NCBI GenBank assembly: GCA_030015575.1 | Contig: JASDDO010000001.1 | Coordinates: 319,395,595 to 319,459,594, forward strand | Length of the DNA: 64,000 nt | Direction: 5' to 3' | DNA from: Agapanthus africanus | Lineage: Eukaryota > Streptophyta > Magnoliopsida > Asparagales > Amaryllidaceae | Part shown: positions 14,501-29,500 of the stretch, piece after piece | How positions within the stretch are numbered: position 1 is the first letter of the stretch | How the letters are laid out: every line of letters starts with the position of its first letter | The notes under the pieces: generated by a model | Seen by the model: only the letters and a program-made list of their open reading frames with translations | What the model was told of the DNA's origin: nothing | Database searches by the model: none | Position numbers and translations under genes: made by a program

Positions 14501-17500
14501 TATTCGCATGATTTAGTCTTGATGACTGAGTTTCATGATATTTGATTTTGTGCACCATGGTTGCACCTACTGGGTATTTATACCTTGTACATAGTTATTA
14601 CTCTTGAGCTGTTGATTGCGATTTCATGCCTATTTTATGCTGGTGATTTGATTTACGCTTCCAGCAGAGTTTCATGTAATTTTAGTGTTTTGATTTTGCA
14701 CTCGGTATAGCTTATATGTGCTTGTAGTGCATCGATATGTGTTTTGTGCCCGCAGCTGCACACGTTTATGATTTTCTTCATATCTGGATACACTTGGTGT
14801 TGCTGTTTACGTATTTGAGTTATTGCTTGGTATTTGTGCATGGGATGCACCAGTTCTATACTTCGTGCATTTGTCGCACCAGTTTTATGTTTCTTGCGTT
14901 TATCGCATCAGATTTATATTTCGTGCCTTTGTTGCACCGGATTTATATTTTGTGCATTACGATTGCACCTGACTTCGATTTGATGCCTTTCGGTATGTCG
15001 ATTTTGATTGTGATATTGATGTGGATTCTTGCACTCCGTGCTTTTGACTGGACTTACGCATATTCGACGTTGCTATTGGATTTTGTGATTCCGTGCATAT
15101 TGAGTGCGCAGGGTTTAGATTTTCATTCGTGCACGATGGATGCACCGATTTGGATTTCCGCGCATGTTGGGCGCATGTTTTGAGATACGATTTTGGTGCA
15201 CACCCGATGCACTAAATCGAGATTTCTTCGTGCATGTCAGATGCACCGGGTTTTTGGCTGTCAGGCACACACGTTGCCTATGACAGATGCTTCGTGAACA
15301 CCCGTTGCACCTAGATGCTGTTATATGCATCTGTTTAGCACATATATGGATTTTGATTCCCGTGCGCACCAGATGCACAGGGTGGGTTATGTATATTTTT
15401 GAGATTTATTCCTTTTGGAACAGTACATTTTTATGATATTGGATATTATTTTCTTACTGAGCAGGACTAGTCAGAGGACAGTACCTGGATATTTTTTTTT
15501 TTTTGCATGCATCGATAGTTATCGAAGGGATTTCCAAAGAGCGAGCTATAGTCTCAGTATATACCTACGTGTCCGATATGACACGAAACGTTTTAAAAAA
15601 ACAAGGAAACCCTTCTGATTGTTTTCAAAATGATGGAACGTGCTTATTAAACAAAGGATATATATACGCATATATAGTTATTTTCTTATGAGAAACGTCC
15701 GCCACTGTGCAGTGTTACGTGCATCGTACAGCGACTTAAAAAGATTTGGCATACAGTTGCATCAGCTATTCACATGTATAGATTGGATGTCTGCATGTGT
15801 AGTTCTGATCCATATCATATCGGTTTTGTATTGGATTTGACATTGTGTCCTTACCTTGACTCCGATGATTGCGGGATGCTTGATGGAGCATTGTTTTTGA
15901 GTTATCTGCTCAGTACTCATGCGCATGCATTGCGCTATGATGTTTTATGTATAGATGATTTCGGAAACCCGATGACTTGGAATTTGTATCGAAATGTTTT
16001 AGAATTTGGGGTTTTAAATTTAAATTCGGGGACCGAATTTCTTTAAGGGGGGTAGATTGTAACGTCTTCAAAATAATAAAATATGATTTTTGGGAAATTT
16101 TATAATTTAATATTATTTTAATGAATATTTTAATATTCTGGTATAATTAAATACAGATAAATGAGGAAAAATTATGGAAAATTCTAAAATAAGGTATTTT
16201 AAGGAATTGCCTCGTTTTCTGTGCATGCCCCCATTTCCTCTAGTTTTGACCCTGAGTATGTCTAGTTTTGACTGATTCCATCTAGGGTGAAATCTGGGTT
16301 GATTTTCCTATGTTGGTGTATAATTTGGGACTTGTTTTAGCATGGATTTTGGTATTTGGTGATTCATTCCTGTCGGGTGGCGTTTGGACGTCAACGACAA
16401 GTGGATTTTGATTGTGTTTACATGCGAGTCGATGGGTTTTTACCTATGCGGGTAGCGTGTGCCATTTTGGTTTCCAATGTGATTTTCATGTGCTTTAGCA
16501 TTGTGATATACTTGTAGGTACCCCGCGTGATGTTGAGGCAAAGGAGGTGAAGATACCGACATCGGCTTTGGCACACGAGAAGCAAGGTGAGTAGATTTAT
16601 ATCTACGGGGAGAAGTCGGGTGGATGGCGTATAGCACCCCCGCAGTCCGTGGTGATGTATATGAATACGTATACACACGAATATTTATTATGTGTTGTTT
16701 AGGGTTATTGATGGTAATAATGATATTTTGATGATAAGAATATATTGGTTTAGTATAGTGCGAACCCTAGAGTAGTGGTTGCACTCACACATACATTTAC
16801 ACACATACTTGCATTCATTCTTTCATTTATTAGAGTGCATATGATGGTGCGTATATCTACACATGGGTATGGGACTATGTGTTTATATACGGGATTGGAG
16901 GATGATACGTGGTTTGAGATGATACTTGATGTGAGGCCGTGAGATCGGCGATGTGACATAGTTTGCCTTTGAGGTGCGATATGATAGTTTTAGCGGGCCT
17001 TTGGACATGTGCTTTACCCGCATTCATATTTTATAGATGGTGTCGATTTGTACTAGACTTACAGTAGTACCCCAGATTGTGTGATCTGATGATAAGTGAT
17101 ACCTGATATGTGATGAGATAGTGTGATATTGACCCCTACCCAGCTATTGGGATGCCGTACGACGATTTACCGTACGAGCCGATATTGATGATAGATCCGC
17201 ACTCATGACTCGAGGATATCATACGATATGTTATTGAGGCGAGATCACCGACTATCATATCTATATTTATATATTGACTCAGATTAGGTGGTTTCATACC
17301 CCTCCTGTCTAGATTATTTAGTAGACATTAGACTAGACCGAGTCATACCTATTTCAAAACTAACGAATCGGGGATATTTTAAAGATAAGCAGAAGGGTTA
17401 TACGGATATTTTCAAATGATGCATCTTTTCTTAAAACACCGTAGCCCTTACTTTACCAAAAGCCCTGATTCGTCTTATTTCAAAAGGCAAGGTTGCATGA

Positions 17501-20500
17501 CATATCTATTGGGGCAGGTTCTGTACTTTTGCGTTGATCATTCGTTTCCGCATATTCCTGCTATTTGCATTGCATCGCTTGTATTGTTGTGATATTCAGT
17601 CATGCTGCTAGGACACCAGCACCATTATCGATGATGCATATGTTCCACGTACACTTGTTGCCGGCTCACACACTCATCATCGATAATTGCCATGTCACTA
17701 CACTATAGTACTATTGCATTCATGATATGATTCTGGCATGGCATATTGTACACTTATACCTGAACACATATATAGATGATTCTAGCTTGATTGGGGATTT
17801 GGGAACCGCAAGATACTCTTTAAAAACAGATTCCTTTTAAAAGAGCGGTCTCCCTCGATATGTGCACATTATTATTCCATGTTGCATGACTTACTGATAT
17901 GCTTGCATTACTGTTACATGCCGCATACATCATGCTTTGACTGTACGCATTGAGATATGTTGTTTCTATGATATTTCTGGATTTGGGAACCGAGGGTATT
18001 TCAAAAGAGAATATGTCATTTCTTTAAAAACCCGGTTACTCTTGATATGATATTTCAGTGCGTCCACCATGTGTTTTCTCGGTGCTGAGAGCGACATGTG
18101 AAACCCGAATCGAGGAGTGGATGAGCCGATTGCGGGTACATGGTGGACCCGGTATGGTTCCCCTCGGCAAGATGATCGATGAGCTTTGCCGATTGAGCCT
18201 GGAGGCGGGCGAGTACCTACCGGTGATTGGTTGGACCTGACGGTTATCCGGAGGATACCGACCAGAGTCGATAGATGTTTTGGGCATACTGCCGGGGCCG
18301 AGGGCCGATACCGCAGACAGAGCCCGCGGGCCGATCCGGACTGACGGAGCCCGATATATGAGGATTTACGTGCCGATGCTGGGCACAGTTTTCATGATGT
18401 TTTCGGGTGTCGATGCTGGGCACCCTGGTTCCATGATTTTGATGTGTCGCGAGGGACACGGGTGGTTATATCCTCATATTTTTTCCCATGCACATGATTC
18501 ATGATATTTACATGCATGGTGGTTATTGTCAGTGGGTGACGAGTGGACGGGATCCACGAGTGTGCAGATTTGATTACATTGGTTATACCTCATATTCATG
18601 ACATGCTATTACCTGAGGCACTAGCACGAGCACTTGGCACTACACTCATGTATAGAGATTACATTGCCAGTTTAGCATGCTTCAGCTTTATTCATATTGA
18701 GGTTTATTTATTATCTGATCGTATTGACCTAGGATAGGTCATGCATTCGATCTCTGCTTGTAGATATTTTCTATTCACGAGTTGGCAACTCACCCCCGTT
18801 GTGCCCCAGTTCTTGCAGGTTTTTGCCGTACAGATTCCATAGCGGCATTTCTGGCACACTGCTTCCTATGGGTGTCTTGCTTGGTTAGGTGGGTTCTTTG
18901 TATCAGAACCGCCATTGTTCATGTATTTTTATTGTATCTAGAATTGTCCATCAACCAAAACTTGTAGTTTGTTTCAGACTTAGAAATCAGTGTTGTATTG
19001 TTTCGACCTTAGAGTCGCGCTTGTAGTATTGCGGTTTTCTGGTTGTTTTTGAGTTTCTTTTCAGTTTTGATCCTCGCCCCTTGGCGTTGTATATTATTAT
19101 TGCTTGCGTGGTTGTGACCGTCGATTGACGAAGAGCTAGCTCCCGCTTGAGGATGCCTTTTATCATGTCATATATATTATTCTTGTTGTACCCCGTTCGG
19201 GGCCAGTTTTTACAAAGGAAACTCTGCCGAAATTTTCAGGAAAAATTACACATTTTAAAAAAATTCATATTCGGCTTAGTTATTTAAAAACTTGATTTTC
19301 AAACATGTTTTATTTACCTCTTAAAACTAATTTTCCCTATTTACTCCTTAAATGGTTTTAGATTTCTGGGCTTTTGGCTTACTTGGATCAGATGGGGTCC
19401 TATAGACTTCATATGGTTCGAGGGCCAGTCACGTGCTCTTTCGGGTCGTGACAAGAACAGTCTTACTCGAGATGATAGTATGCTATATGGTTTGTCTTTA
19501 TTATCGTGTACATGCTTCAGGTGACATTACAGATCATTATTACATGTTGATAGAGCCCATAGGATTCTTGCTTGACTCCAGTATTATGATGGCGATCATA
19601 TACGTGGGAGCTGGGTGGTTTATAAGCACGTCCTTAAAATGTCCCTAATCGTGGGAGTTTTGAAACTGAGCATCGATACTCCAAGACTAGACTAGTGTAT
19701 ACTGATCGAGACCCCGACGAGGGGCGGTGGCCGGTCTCACAAGCCATTGGTGTTAGTTTGTTCACCTAAGATGTATACAGGTGCTCATTGGGTTATGAGT
19801 ACACCAGACGGACACGCAGAGAACATGCTAGTTGGTATTATACCTATTATCAGATAAGTTTCGTGGTGACATGTGTGCATGTTAGTCCATCAACCTGAGA
19901 TCGTCATTTGTCTCGTGTGAGTTCCCACTGTGCTTTGATTACTACCCTACCATGGCTCAAAGGAGTCATGCAAATAGGTTTTAGTTGGGTACAGTGCCAA
20001 GCCATATGAAGGCAGTGAGCGGATCGTCAGGGAATTCGTCTCTCCCGATATTGGGGGTTGATATCACGGTGTGCACGGATGGCCATCACCAGAATCCTTG
20101 GCTAAGCTAGTTGAGAATTACTGATTCGGATAAGTAGTTTCTCAGGTAGTGATGGGCTTCATACCGACACTAAATGTCAAGTTATTAGGGGTCTGACTTT
20201 ATCCACCCTCCTAGACTTGATATGCGATACTCAGTCGGACGGACCGGACTATACGGATATTGTCACTGTCAGGCTCATTAGGGTTTCAGGATGAGTTTGC
20301 TCGTCGGCCTCCCTTTCGCTCAATACCTGGGTAGCCGTTACGTACAGCAAGTGCCACTGACGTGCTTATGGTTAAACCCACTGCCAACGTATTGACAAGT
20401 CTTTAGAGTCCCACACAGAGGGTTTCACTGCTTCGGGCAAAACATTGTAGAGGTCGTATGGTTTTTTGACAGGGTTCGATCATATACGTGCACTTGTGCA

Positions 20501-23500
20501 CGGATCATGATTCAGACGGATAATACTAGCGGGTTTTGGTTTAAGCCGGATCCTAGTATTATATTGTTGGATTATTTTCGTCTCGTTGTATTCGTATTCA
20601 GTCGAAATACGGATGCGGGTATGTATATACAGATGAGGGGTATTCTTGTAATTCGTTACAAGATTACTTTAGCTGATGTCATTTCTTTTTCTATTAAACA
20701 TTTAGGGTTTAAATGTTTAGTGAGGTAGAAAGTGTGAGTAAGTTTTGGCATTGTTTCTTTCATGCATGTACTTGGTGACTCATGGTAATGAGTCATGAGA
20801 TGAGTCATGATGGCATGATGATGTTTTGGTGTATTGTGAGATATTTGTGAGCAAGTGGCAGATATTTTTGTGGTTTTGGTTTTCTTTAGTTGCACACACA
20901 CAAATAGCTCACAAGACAACTCAAGAAAAAAGGCAACCACTTCTTTTTCTTCACTTGCTCTTTTCTTTTCTTGAGCTCACTCATCTCCAAGGCATCTTCT
21001 TCAACCTCCACCCTATATGTCTCATGTGTTGAGAAACCTAGGGTGTATTGAGACAATCTAATCACAAACACTCTCTACTTCATCTTGGCTATCTAGGTTA
21101 GCAAATTAGATACTCGAGTTGCTTCGGTTTTGAGGTCGGAGCCCTTATTACAAACTCTCGACGTGGATCTTCTTCGATGGGGGAGACCGGAGATCAAACT
21201 TGATCAAGAAAGTCGCGAGGAGCTTGGGACAAAGATTGAAGACCGAAGGACTCGGATCGTTTGGTATATAACCTCTCTAAACTCCTTTACATACAACTAG
21301 TGTAGGGTTAATGGTACGATCCGGAAATCGGGTTCCGTTAATGCCGGTTTCTAAAAGTTTTTGTTCAGCATTTGGCCATGGATTGAAGACCGGGGCGCTG
21401 GCGTAACCAACATGGTATCAGAACCAACCCATTAACCACATACTAGTTGATTTAGACGACGTTAAAGTATCAAAACCGAAACAACTCGGAAACAATACCA
21501 ACAGATATTCTAGTTTCTGTCGAATTTATTTGTCTTCTAAAAATATTTAAGCAACTGCAGAAGACTACCTGTATGACCACTAGAACACTCACCAAATACG
21601 AGCCCAATCCAACACTTTTGACCCGGCCACATTGCTAAAAATTCTGGCCTGGCCGGTCTAGTATGGTTCTTTGGGTTTAGAATTTTGGGTGTGGTCTAGT
21701 CTCTGGAATATTGGTTCAGTGGTATTGCTTGTTTAGCCCAGTTTGGATATGGTTTTATCTATTAGTTAGAGGGCTATTCGGGGTGTTTTCGAAATCGATA
21801 TTTCTAACATTGTTTAAAGTTTTACAGTACATGCATTACTATCTGCGACCGTGAATGTCATTAGAGCAGTACAACTTGTCTAATTGCTATAGTTCTTTTA
21901 GACGAGTTTGCGAACGTAACATTCACGTTGATGTTTTGTGTTGTGCTGTGTTGAGACGGAATCGTCATGGTGGATAGCTTGGGTGCAATGTTAGTACAGT
22001 TTAGTTTTATTTGTACATTTGATATCACAGGGCGAGCGTCCGACATGTGGACTGCCTTCACTGCCTGTTTGTATATTATTTGTTTGGGGCATGACCAAGT
22101 TGAGGTCGATGTCATCGTTGTACATATTTTTCTTTTCTGTATTAAGATTACCCCGTGATAGAGTGCACGGATAGCCGGATTCTATAGGGCAATGGGTATG
22201 CATCTCATGGCGTTGAGACGGAGGGGGCCTCACTCTAGAATTGACGAGCTATTCGCCGCACTCGTAGGGGGTACAGGTTGACCCAAGGAGGGGTGCTCAA
22301 GTTACCGAATTCCGTGAAGTGCTGGGTGACACTCACTTTGTTGATTGGGGTTGCCTCGCTTCTGGGATTGGCGGGTAACTTGCCGCGCTCGTAGAGGTCC
22401 AGGTTTTCATTGCACAGGCTATCCACACGACCAGGCGAACGTCGGGTTTCACTTGCGGCTCCAAGGAAACCCCGAGCTACCAGATTATCCGTTTGTTCTG
22501 TGATGCTTATCGCTTATCTGTGATGTTGCATTTATCATGCATGGAACTATTATTATATATTGTTATATATATACTAGTAGATGTATGTATTTTACATCCG
22601 CGCTAGTCCAACCCCCGCTCTGTCGTTAGTTAAGTAACCGAACGGGTGATGACGGGGCCCAGTGGCAAATGCGAATGGCATATACGTACATAATATTTTC
22701 GTTCTTTTCTGGTGTAATTAATTAATAGAACTGCGTTGATTCTGATCAATACAAGGAAAACAGACCTATACAATGTTGTTGGAATAATTTTCAAAAGCTG
22801 TTATTACAAGGACATTTTCTTTTGCTTTGTATCGAGGTATTCGGTTATGAATATCCAGCACCTCATTCAATGAGGCAAGAGCCGAGATCCCTTCACCGGG
22901 AATGACCACTTGGACAGAAGTTTGCGTCAGGATAATAACTTCACTATAGTCGATTACTTTTTGTTTTGCATCGAGGTATTCAGTTGGGAATATTCTGCAC
23001 CTCATTCCACGAGGAAAGAGCCGAGATCCCTTCACCGGGAGTGACCTCTATAGCAAACGTTTTCACCACTATATATTTATAAAAAGCTATCCGGTTCCTT
23101 CAACGATATCAAGTTCATTACGTTAAAGGTTTTTCACCAAAAACCATTCGTAGCCCTCCGTCCTTTCAGACGGGTAGCACTTAGTATTCATGCTATGTTT
23201 GTTGGCCTTCGTCATGGCATAGTGTATGGTAGCTATTGTTACTTTTCTGTTGCATAGATAGATGCGTTGGTTTGGGACAGTCGTACTACTATGTTGGCTT
23301 TCATCAAAGGTATGTACGGGTGGGTTCAAATTAACCTGGACAATGACGGGTAGAACTTGACATGTGACTTATGATATGTTGGCCTTCGACAAGGTCATAA
23401 GTGCATGGGGTAAAAATCATATCGGGAGTTTCAAACATACAGGAAACTTAACAGGCATACGCATACTTTCTGGAGTGTGAAAACTTGAGTGGATTCCATC

Positions 23501-26500
23501 AGGTTATCATGCGATGATAGTTGAATCCCGATCCCCACTGATGAGTTGGTTTACTCCTCGGGTGATTTTATATGAGCCCGACTAATTCTTTTTTCAGGAT
23601 TTAGAGCAGAATTTGAGGATACAGTGGGAGACATCCTGATTAGATAAAGTGATTGACCATTCTGATCTAAATTAAAGTGCATGCTGAGTGTTTCTTTTCT
23701 CTTTTTGGCAGCGACCATGGCCCGACCCTAGACTAGAACTCACGAACCAAGTTAACCGAACTTTCTTAAAACATACTGACTTTTGGATTGTCAGAGTTGC
23801 ATACTTCATTGCCACTCCTACTTTTACCCTTTGCTTTTCTCCGGAACATTCCGTATCACTATGAAAATCCACATTTATTGGATATGACCATCGTATAGTT
23901 ACATACGAATTCGAAGAAACTTGTTTCAGATTCGAGAATGGTTTCCGGTTCTGAAGAAATTGAATAGGACATTCAGTTGTCTTTTCGCTTTACCTTCTCT
24001 CAGGTTCTGAGGGCTCCTAGGATTAGCAGAGGGTACACCTATTGCGCTTATTGGATAGTCTTCTTCCAAACCATATACTGGTGGCGAAAAGTGGGGAAGG
24101 AAGAAAACCAATTAGCCTAAGTATGGTGTACAGAAGGAAATAAGTAAAGACAAATAAAGAGATTAGAAAGATAGCAAAGTAAATTGCGACTGTTATCATT
24201 CACGACCAAACCGCGTATATTATCGCCATTCCTACTTCACCTTTGTATTTCTCCACAACATCCCGTATTACTACGAAGATCCACATTTATTGGATAATCC
24301 ATTGTATAGTTACATACAAACTCGAAAGAACTTGTTCCAGTTCGAAAATGGATTCTAGTTCAGGAGAAATAGAATAAGGATTATTCAATTGTCTTTTCCC
24401 TTTACCTTCTCTCAGGTTGCGAGTGTTCCTAAGATTAGGAGAGTGCACCTATTACGCTTATTGGATAGTCTTCTTCCAAACCATAAGCTGGTGCCGAACG
24501 GTAGGGAAGGAAGAAAACCATTTAGCCTAAGGGGGTGTACAGAAGGTAATGAGTAAAAACAGATAAAGGGATTTGGAGAGATAGCAAGGAAATATACGAT
24601 TACAGTCATGAATCTGGTTAATGGAAGAGACATTACTAGAAATACCCGGCTACCCCTTCGAAACATTTTCATGTTTCAGCTTCACTATGCGTTGTTAATT
24701 GAAAACTGATTTCCCAATTAGATTCTTACTCCAGAGTATGTATTTATCAGGCTTAATTCTCACATCTGTATGGTTTTACAGATAATGGGTGAGAGTAAGT
24801 TATTGGAAATTAGATGATTATATCCTCATTATATCGGAATGCGTTGTAATTGATGATATTTGAGGAAATCACCTGGGGTTTTGCCTAACGGCAAATATTT
24901 GGTTTTGAATATCCGTTGTTATGCACCAATTTCAAACTGACATATCTATACATTTATTTAATAAAGTGAGATATAACTTTTTGAGATTATGTCCATGACA
25001 TTTACCTAAATCAGTGGATGATTAGGTAAGGAGTATTAAACAGCGGTGTAATTCTTCTTAACCATAGTACAGTTTTCAACCTACGACGCACATGGTTTGA
25101 GTTATTTGACTCAGGGGACTTATATAAAGTATTGTATGTCGTCCAGTGTCCATTAGGACAAAGGGGCTGATACTCGTACTATATTCTGTTTACTTATGAC
25201 TTCTCCAGTTTTAGACAAGTACTTCGTAGAAATACAAGGTCCAAGTTTTGAGAAGTTATAAGTACAAGAATAAAGTAGAGAACCATGTGTTGCAAGTATC
25301 AGGATTCTTCAAGGTGATCGAAAATGTAGATACTTGTGTTTGGTATTCAGTTGATAGTAATAGTTTTGAGAACTTGCTTCTCTTTCGGTTAACTCATATT
25401 TGGATGCACTCCTAGTTGAGTAATGCTGATCGGGCCTCCTTCCATTTAGTTGACATGCACTGGAGACAGCTGCATGATTTGAATCTGGTTCCAATTAAAT
25501 CAGTGTCTCTATTTCTATATTGTATATAGAATGGTTCATATCTTAACGATGTTAAGGTATATGAAGTTGTCCGGCTTATACTTAAAACCAGACTCTGGAT
25601 AACTTAAGGCACGTTTCTGTAATGACAGTTTGTGGGTTATCCCGGGCTATGACGAGGGTTAACTTTCTACCATCTGGAAGATCAATAGTGATATTGTTCT
25701 TGACTCGCCACAGTTTCAGTAAAATGGACTTTTTCAGAAAACAGTAGTGGGAGTATGGTAGAACTGGAAGTGATTCCAGAACCACAAACGATTACTGAAA
25801 AATTAATAGAACCTAAAATTTCAATCGGGTTTGACATTCCATTAGCCACTCCGCAGATATGGTGGGTAACCTCAGGCACTCGAGAAGTACTTCGGTATCC
25901 TAAAAACGGTGACAGGGAGGTTCTTGTTTACCCAGACTTGCCATTACTGCAGTTCTAGATTATGAGACCCGACAGAAGGATGAGTATAGCGTCGTTTTAA
26001 ACTAGTTTTAGAAGTGCACGTGTATATGACTCTGCCTGAGGGTGGTTGTAGTCAGTGGGAGCAGCGGAAGTATAGTGGACAAGTAGCTTATGTCTATTTA
26101 TAGACTAAAGTAGGTATAGCGGAGATAGATCATCTATTTTTTATGTGACAGTCATACCATTTGACTTCATCAGAATAGGAGATAGATCTGTTAAGAAAGT
26201 AATAGGGTGTGATGTCATGGTATTTGTATGGCATACACTTTATAGGAAGCATAATTCCTATATTACGATCGGTTATACTGTGGTTGTCACACAGTGATTT
26301 CTCCACATAGGATATGGATATTATATCAGGCATTCTGGTTACTAGATCTTATGGTTTTAGATCTAGATTTGGGTAGTTTCCGAATTTGGGTACTTTAACA
26401 CTATTCTAATGGTGCTTTAGAATGGACGACTCCTGGCATGGTGGTGAACCAGCAGGTGATGGAGTCACCCTCTCTAAAGGTGTCTTACAGACTAAAGGGG

Positions 26501-29500
26501 AGAGGGATGTGCATGATTGGCATATCACTTGCTTAGGTAATTGAGTCAATCATGAGATGTCAAGTACCCCACCAGAAATTGTTTTTGCACTGGCTGCAAT
26601 AAGTTTATATATTAATGCAATCCTGGAGAAACGATCGGAAGCAGTTTATGAACATAATTGGATGTTCTAGGGATATGGTAACGACGGCCTCCTTCGGGAG
26701 ACGGTTATCATTCCAGGCTTCCAAGATGACCTGGATGATAGAGTGATTGTCAGAGTTATAGTCTTCCCTTTTGACTAGGGGCAGTAGTTTGGACAGGTGG
26801 TCCAACCGGATACTGAGGGAGGCATGACGCAGGATACTGATTAAATTCAGTGGACGATACAGCCTAAGAAGTTTACTGGATTTGGAGTTTATTTGTGAAC
26901 TGGGTCCCATCAGCTATCTAAGACATGTATTGCTCATTTCGAGAGATGGCTTTCTCCGCGAACTTGAGATAAAGAGAGACATAGTAAGAAATATTGGAGC
27001 GGATCCACTCACTAAGCCTATTTCTCGAACGCAATAGTTTTACAAACGAGCTTTGTAAAACTGATTAGTAGAGAAGTTGGGTGTTCGGTATCACACGGGC
27101 TGTGAGTATGCGACACCGCAATAATTGGCCTTAGTGCAAGTGAAAGATTGTTGGCTATAGTGCCCTCAAGTCAATTATTGGATCGCAGGAACACGATTGC
27201 GATGATTGAGCGAGCACCTATACCGGTAGAACAGTCTTGCTCGAGATGATAATATGCTATCGGGTTTGTCTTTATCATCGTGTACATGCTTCAAGTGACA
27301 TTACAGATCACTATTACATGTTGATAGAGCACATAGGATTCTTGCTTGACTACCAGCATTATGATGGCGATCATATACATGGGAGCTGGGTGGTCTATAA
27401 GCACATCCTTAAAATGTCCCTAGTCGTGGGAGTTTCGAGACTGGGCATCGATACTCCAAGAGTAGACTAGTGTATACCGATCGAGACCTCGACGAGGGAC
27501 GGTGGTCGGTCTCACAAGCCATTGGTGTTAGTTTGTTCACCTAAGATGTATACAGGTGTTCATTAGGTTATGAGTACACCGGACGGACTTGCCGAGAACA
27601 TGCTAGTTGGTATTATACATATTTTTAGATAGAAATTCCCTAGTGACATGTGTACAGGTTAGTCTATCGATTTGAGGTCGTCATTTGTCTCGTGTGAGTT
27701 CCCACTGTACTTTGAATACTACCCTACCACGGCTCAAAAGAGTCGTGCAAATAGATTTTAGTTGGGTACAGTCTCAAGCCATATGGAGCCAGTGAGCGGA
27801 TCGTCAGGGGATTCGTCTCTCTCGGTATTGGGGGTTGGTGTCACGATGTGCACGGGTGGCCATCACCAGAAATCCTTAGCCAAGATAGTCGAGAATTAGT
27901 GATTCGGATCAGTAGTTTCTCAGGTGGGATGGGCTTCATACCGTCACTAAATGTTAAGTTATTAGGGGTCTGGCTTTATCAACCCCCCAGACTCGATATG
28001 CGATACCCATAGACGGATGGACCGGACTGTACGAATATTGTCACTGTCAGGCTCAGTAGGGTTTCAGGATGAGTTTGCTCGTCGGCATCCTTTTCGCTCA
28101 ATACCTGGGTAGCTGTTACGTACAGCTAGTACTACTGACGTGCTTATGATTAAACTCACTGCCAACGTATTGACGAGTCTTTAGAGTCCCACACAGAGGG
28201 TTTCACTACTTCGGACGAAACGTTGTAGAGGCCGTGTGGTTTTATGGCAGGGTTCGATCATATACGTGCACTTGTGCACGGATCATGATTCGGACGGATA
28301 ATACTAGTGGGATTTGGTTTAAGTCGGATCCTATAGTATTATATTATTGGATTATTTTCATCTCGTTGTATTCGTATTCAGTCAGAATACGGATGTGAGT
28401 ATGTATATACGGATGGGGGGTATTCTTGTAATTCGTTACAAGATTACTTTAGCTGATGCTATTTCTTTTTCTATTAAACATTTAGGGTTTAAATGTTTAG
28501 TGACGTGGAAAGTGGGAGTGGGTTTGGCATTGTTTCTTTCATGCGTGCACTTGGTGACTCATGGTAATGAGTCATGAGATGAGTCATGGTGGCATGATGA
28601 TGTTTTGGTGTATTGTGAGATATTTGTGAGCAAGTGGCAGATATTTTTATGGTTTTGGTTTTCTTTAGCGCACACACAAATAGCTCACAAGACAACTCAA
28701 GAAAAAAAGGCAGCCACTTCTTTTTCTTCACTTGCTCTTTTCTTTTCTTGAGCTCACACTTTCTCTCCAAGGCATCTTCTTCAACCTCCACCCTATATGT
28801 CTCATATGTTGAGAAACCTAGGGTGTATTGAGAAAATCTAATCACAAACACTCTCTACTTTATCTTGGCTATCTAGATTAGCAAACTAGATACTCGAGTT
28901 GCTTCGGTTTTGAGGTCGGAGCCCGTATTACAAACTCTCGACGTTGATCTTCTTCGATGGGGGAGACCGGAGATCAAACTTGATCAAGGAAGCCGTGAGG
29001 AGCTTAGGACAGAGGTTGAAGACCGAAGGACTCGGATCGTTTAATATAACCTCTCTAAACTCCTTTACATACAACTAGTGTAAGGTTAATAGTACGATCC
29101 AGGAATCGGGTTCCGTTAGCGCCGGTTTCTAAAACCTTTTGTTCCGCATTTGGTCACGGATTGATGGCCAGAGCGCTGGCGTAACTCAACAGTGAGAACC
29201 CTGATGAGCAAACAAAAGCTCTACTTCACCATCCTACACTTAATTAGCATTTGAGTGTAGTGTGTTTTCTTCACTAAAGAGTTTAGTGAAGAGATAGGTT
29301 GGATTAACGGACTTCAGGTGGATCATCTTCGGCACGAAGGTCATCGAAACAAGATCGTTCAACCTTCAAGTGGAGCCTAGTGAAGTCGTAGGGACTACAA
29401 CCCGGAGCTTTAGAAGAGAAGGACACGGTCTAAAAAGGTTGTAGCCACCTTTCTCTTAGCTAGTTTTTGATATCATAGTTAAACCCTAATTATCTTGTTT

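Larger units (their letters stand above)
8999..19453 (+). mobile_element. Young LARD-like LTR retrotransposon (10,455 bp)
   Basis: TSD AGAAC at 8994-8998 and 19454-19458. The two LTRs are exactly 3,396 bp each (8999-12394 and 16058-19453), begin TGTAACGTC and end TGACA, and differ at only about 14 positions by eye (~0.4%). The 3,663-bp interior has PBS TGGTATCAGAGCC (12399) and a G-rich PPT (about 16044-16056) but no recognisable gag-pol. These proportions fit a Large Retrotransposon Derivative. The ends (TGTAAC...; TGACAAAGTTGGTATCAGAG) resemble Tekay/Del chromoviruses, which is inference. Confidence 0.93.
8915..29191 (+). mobile_element. Copia-2: complete-ended Ty1/copia element interrupted by the LARD
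   Basis: TSD GTGAG at 8910-8914 and 29192-29196. The 5' LTR is 8915-8998 plus 19459-21412; the 3' LTR is 27149-29191. The PBS TGGTATCAGAACC starts at 21413. After removing the LARD and its duplicated AGAAC, the element is about 9.8 kb. The LTRs differ by roughly 5-10% by eye, so it is clearly older than the LARD inside it. Its pol is badly decayed. Confidence 0.9.

Noticed and set aside
14737..15183. 148-codon plus-strand ORF in the LARD interior
   Set aside because: It is produced by the short-repeat array; no gag or pol motif.
14697..15385. CRISPR-like appearance of repeated units
   Set aside because: Units vary in length and sequence, there are no unique spacers, and the context is a plant retrotransposon.
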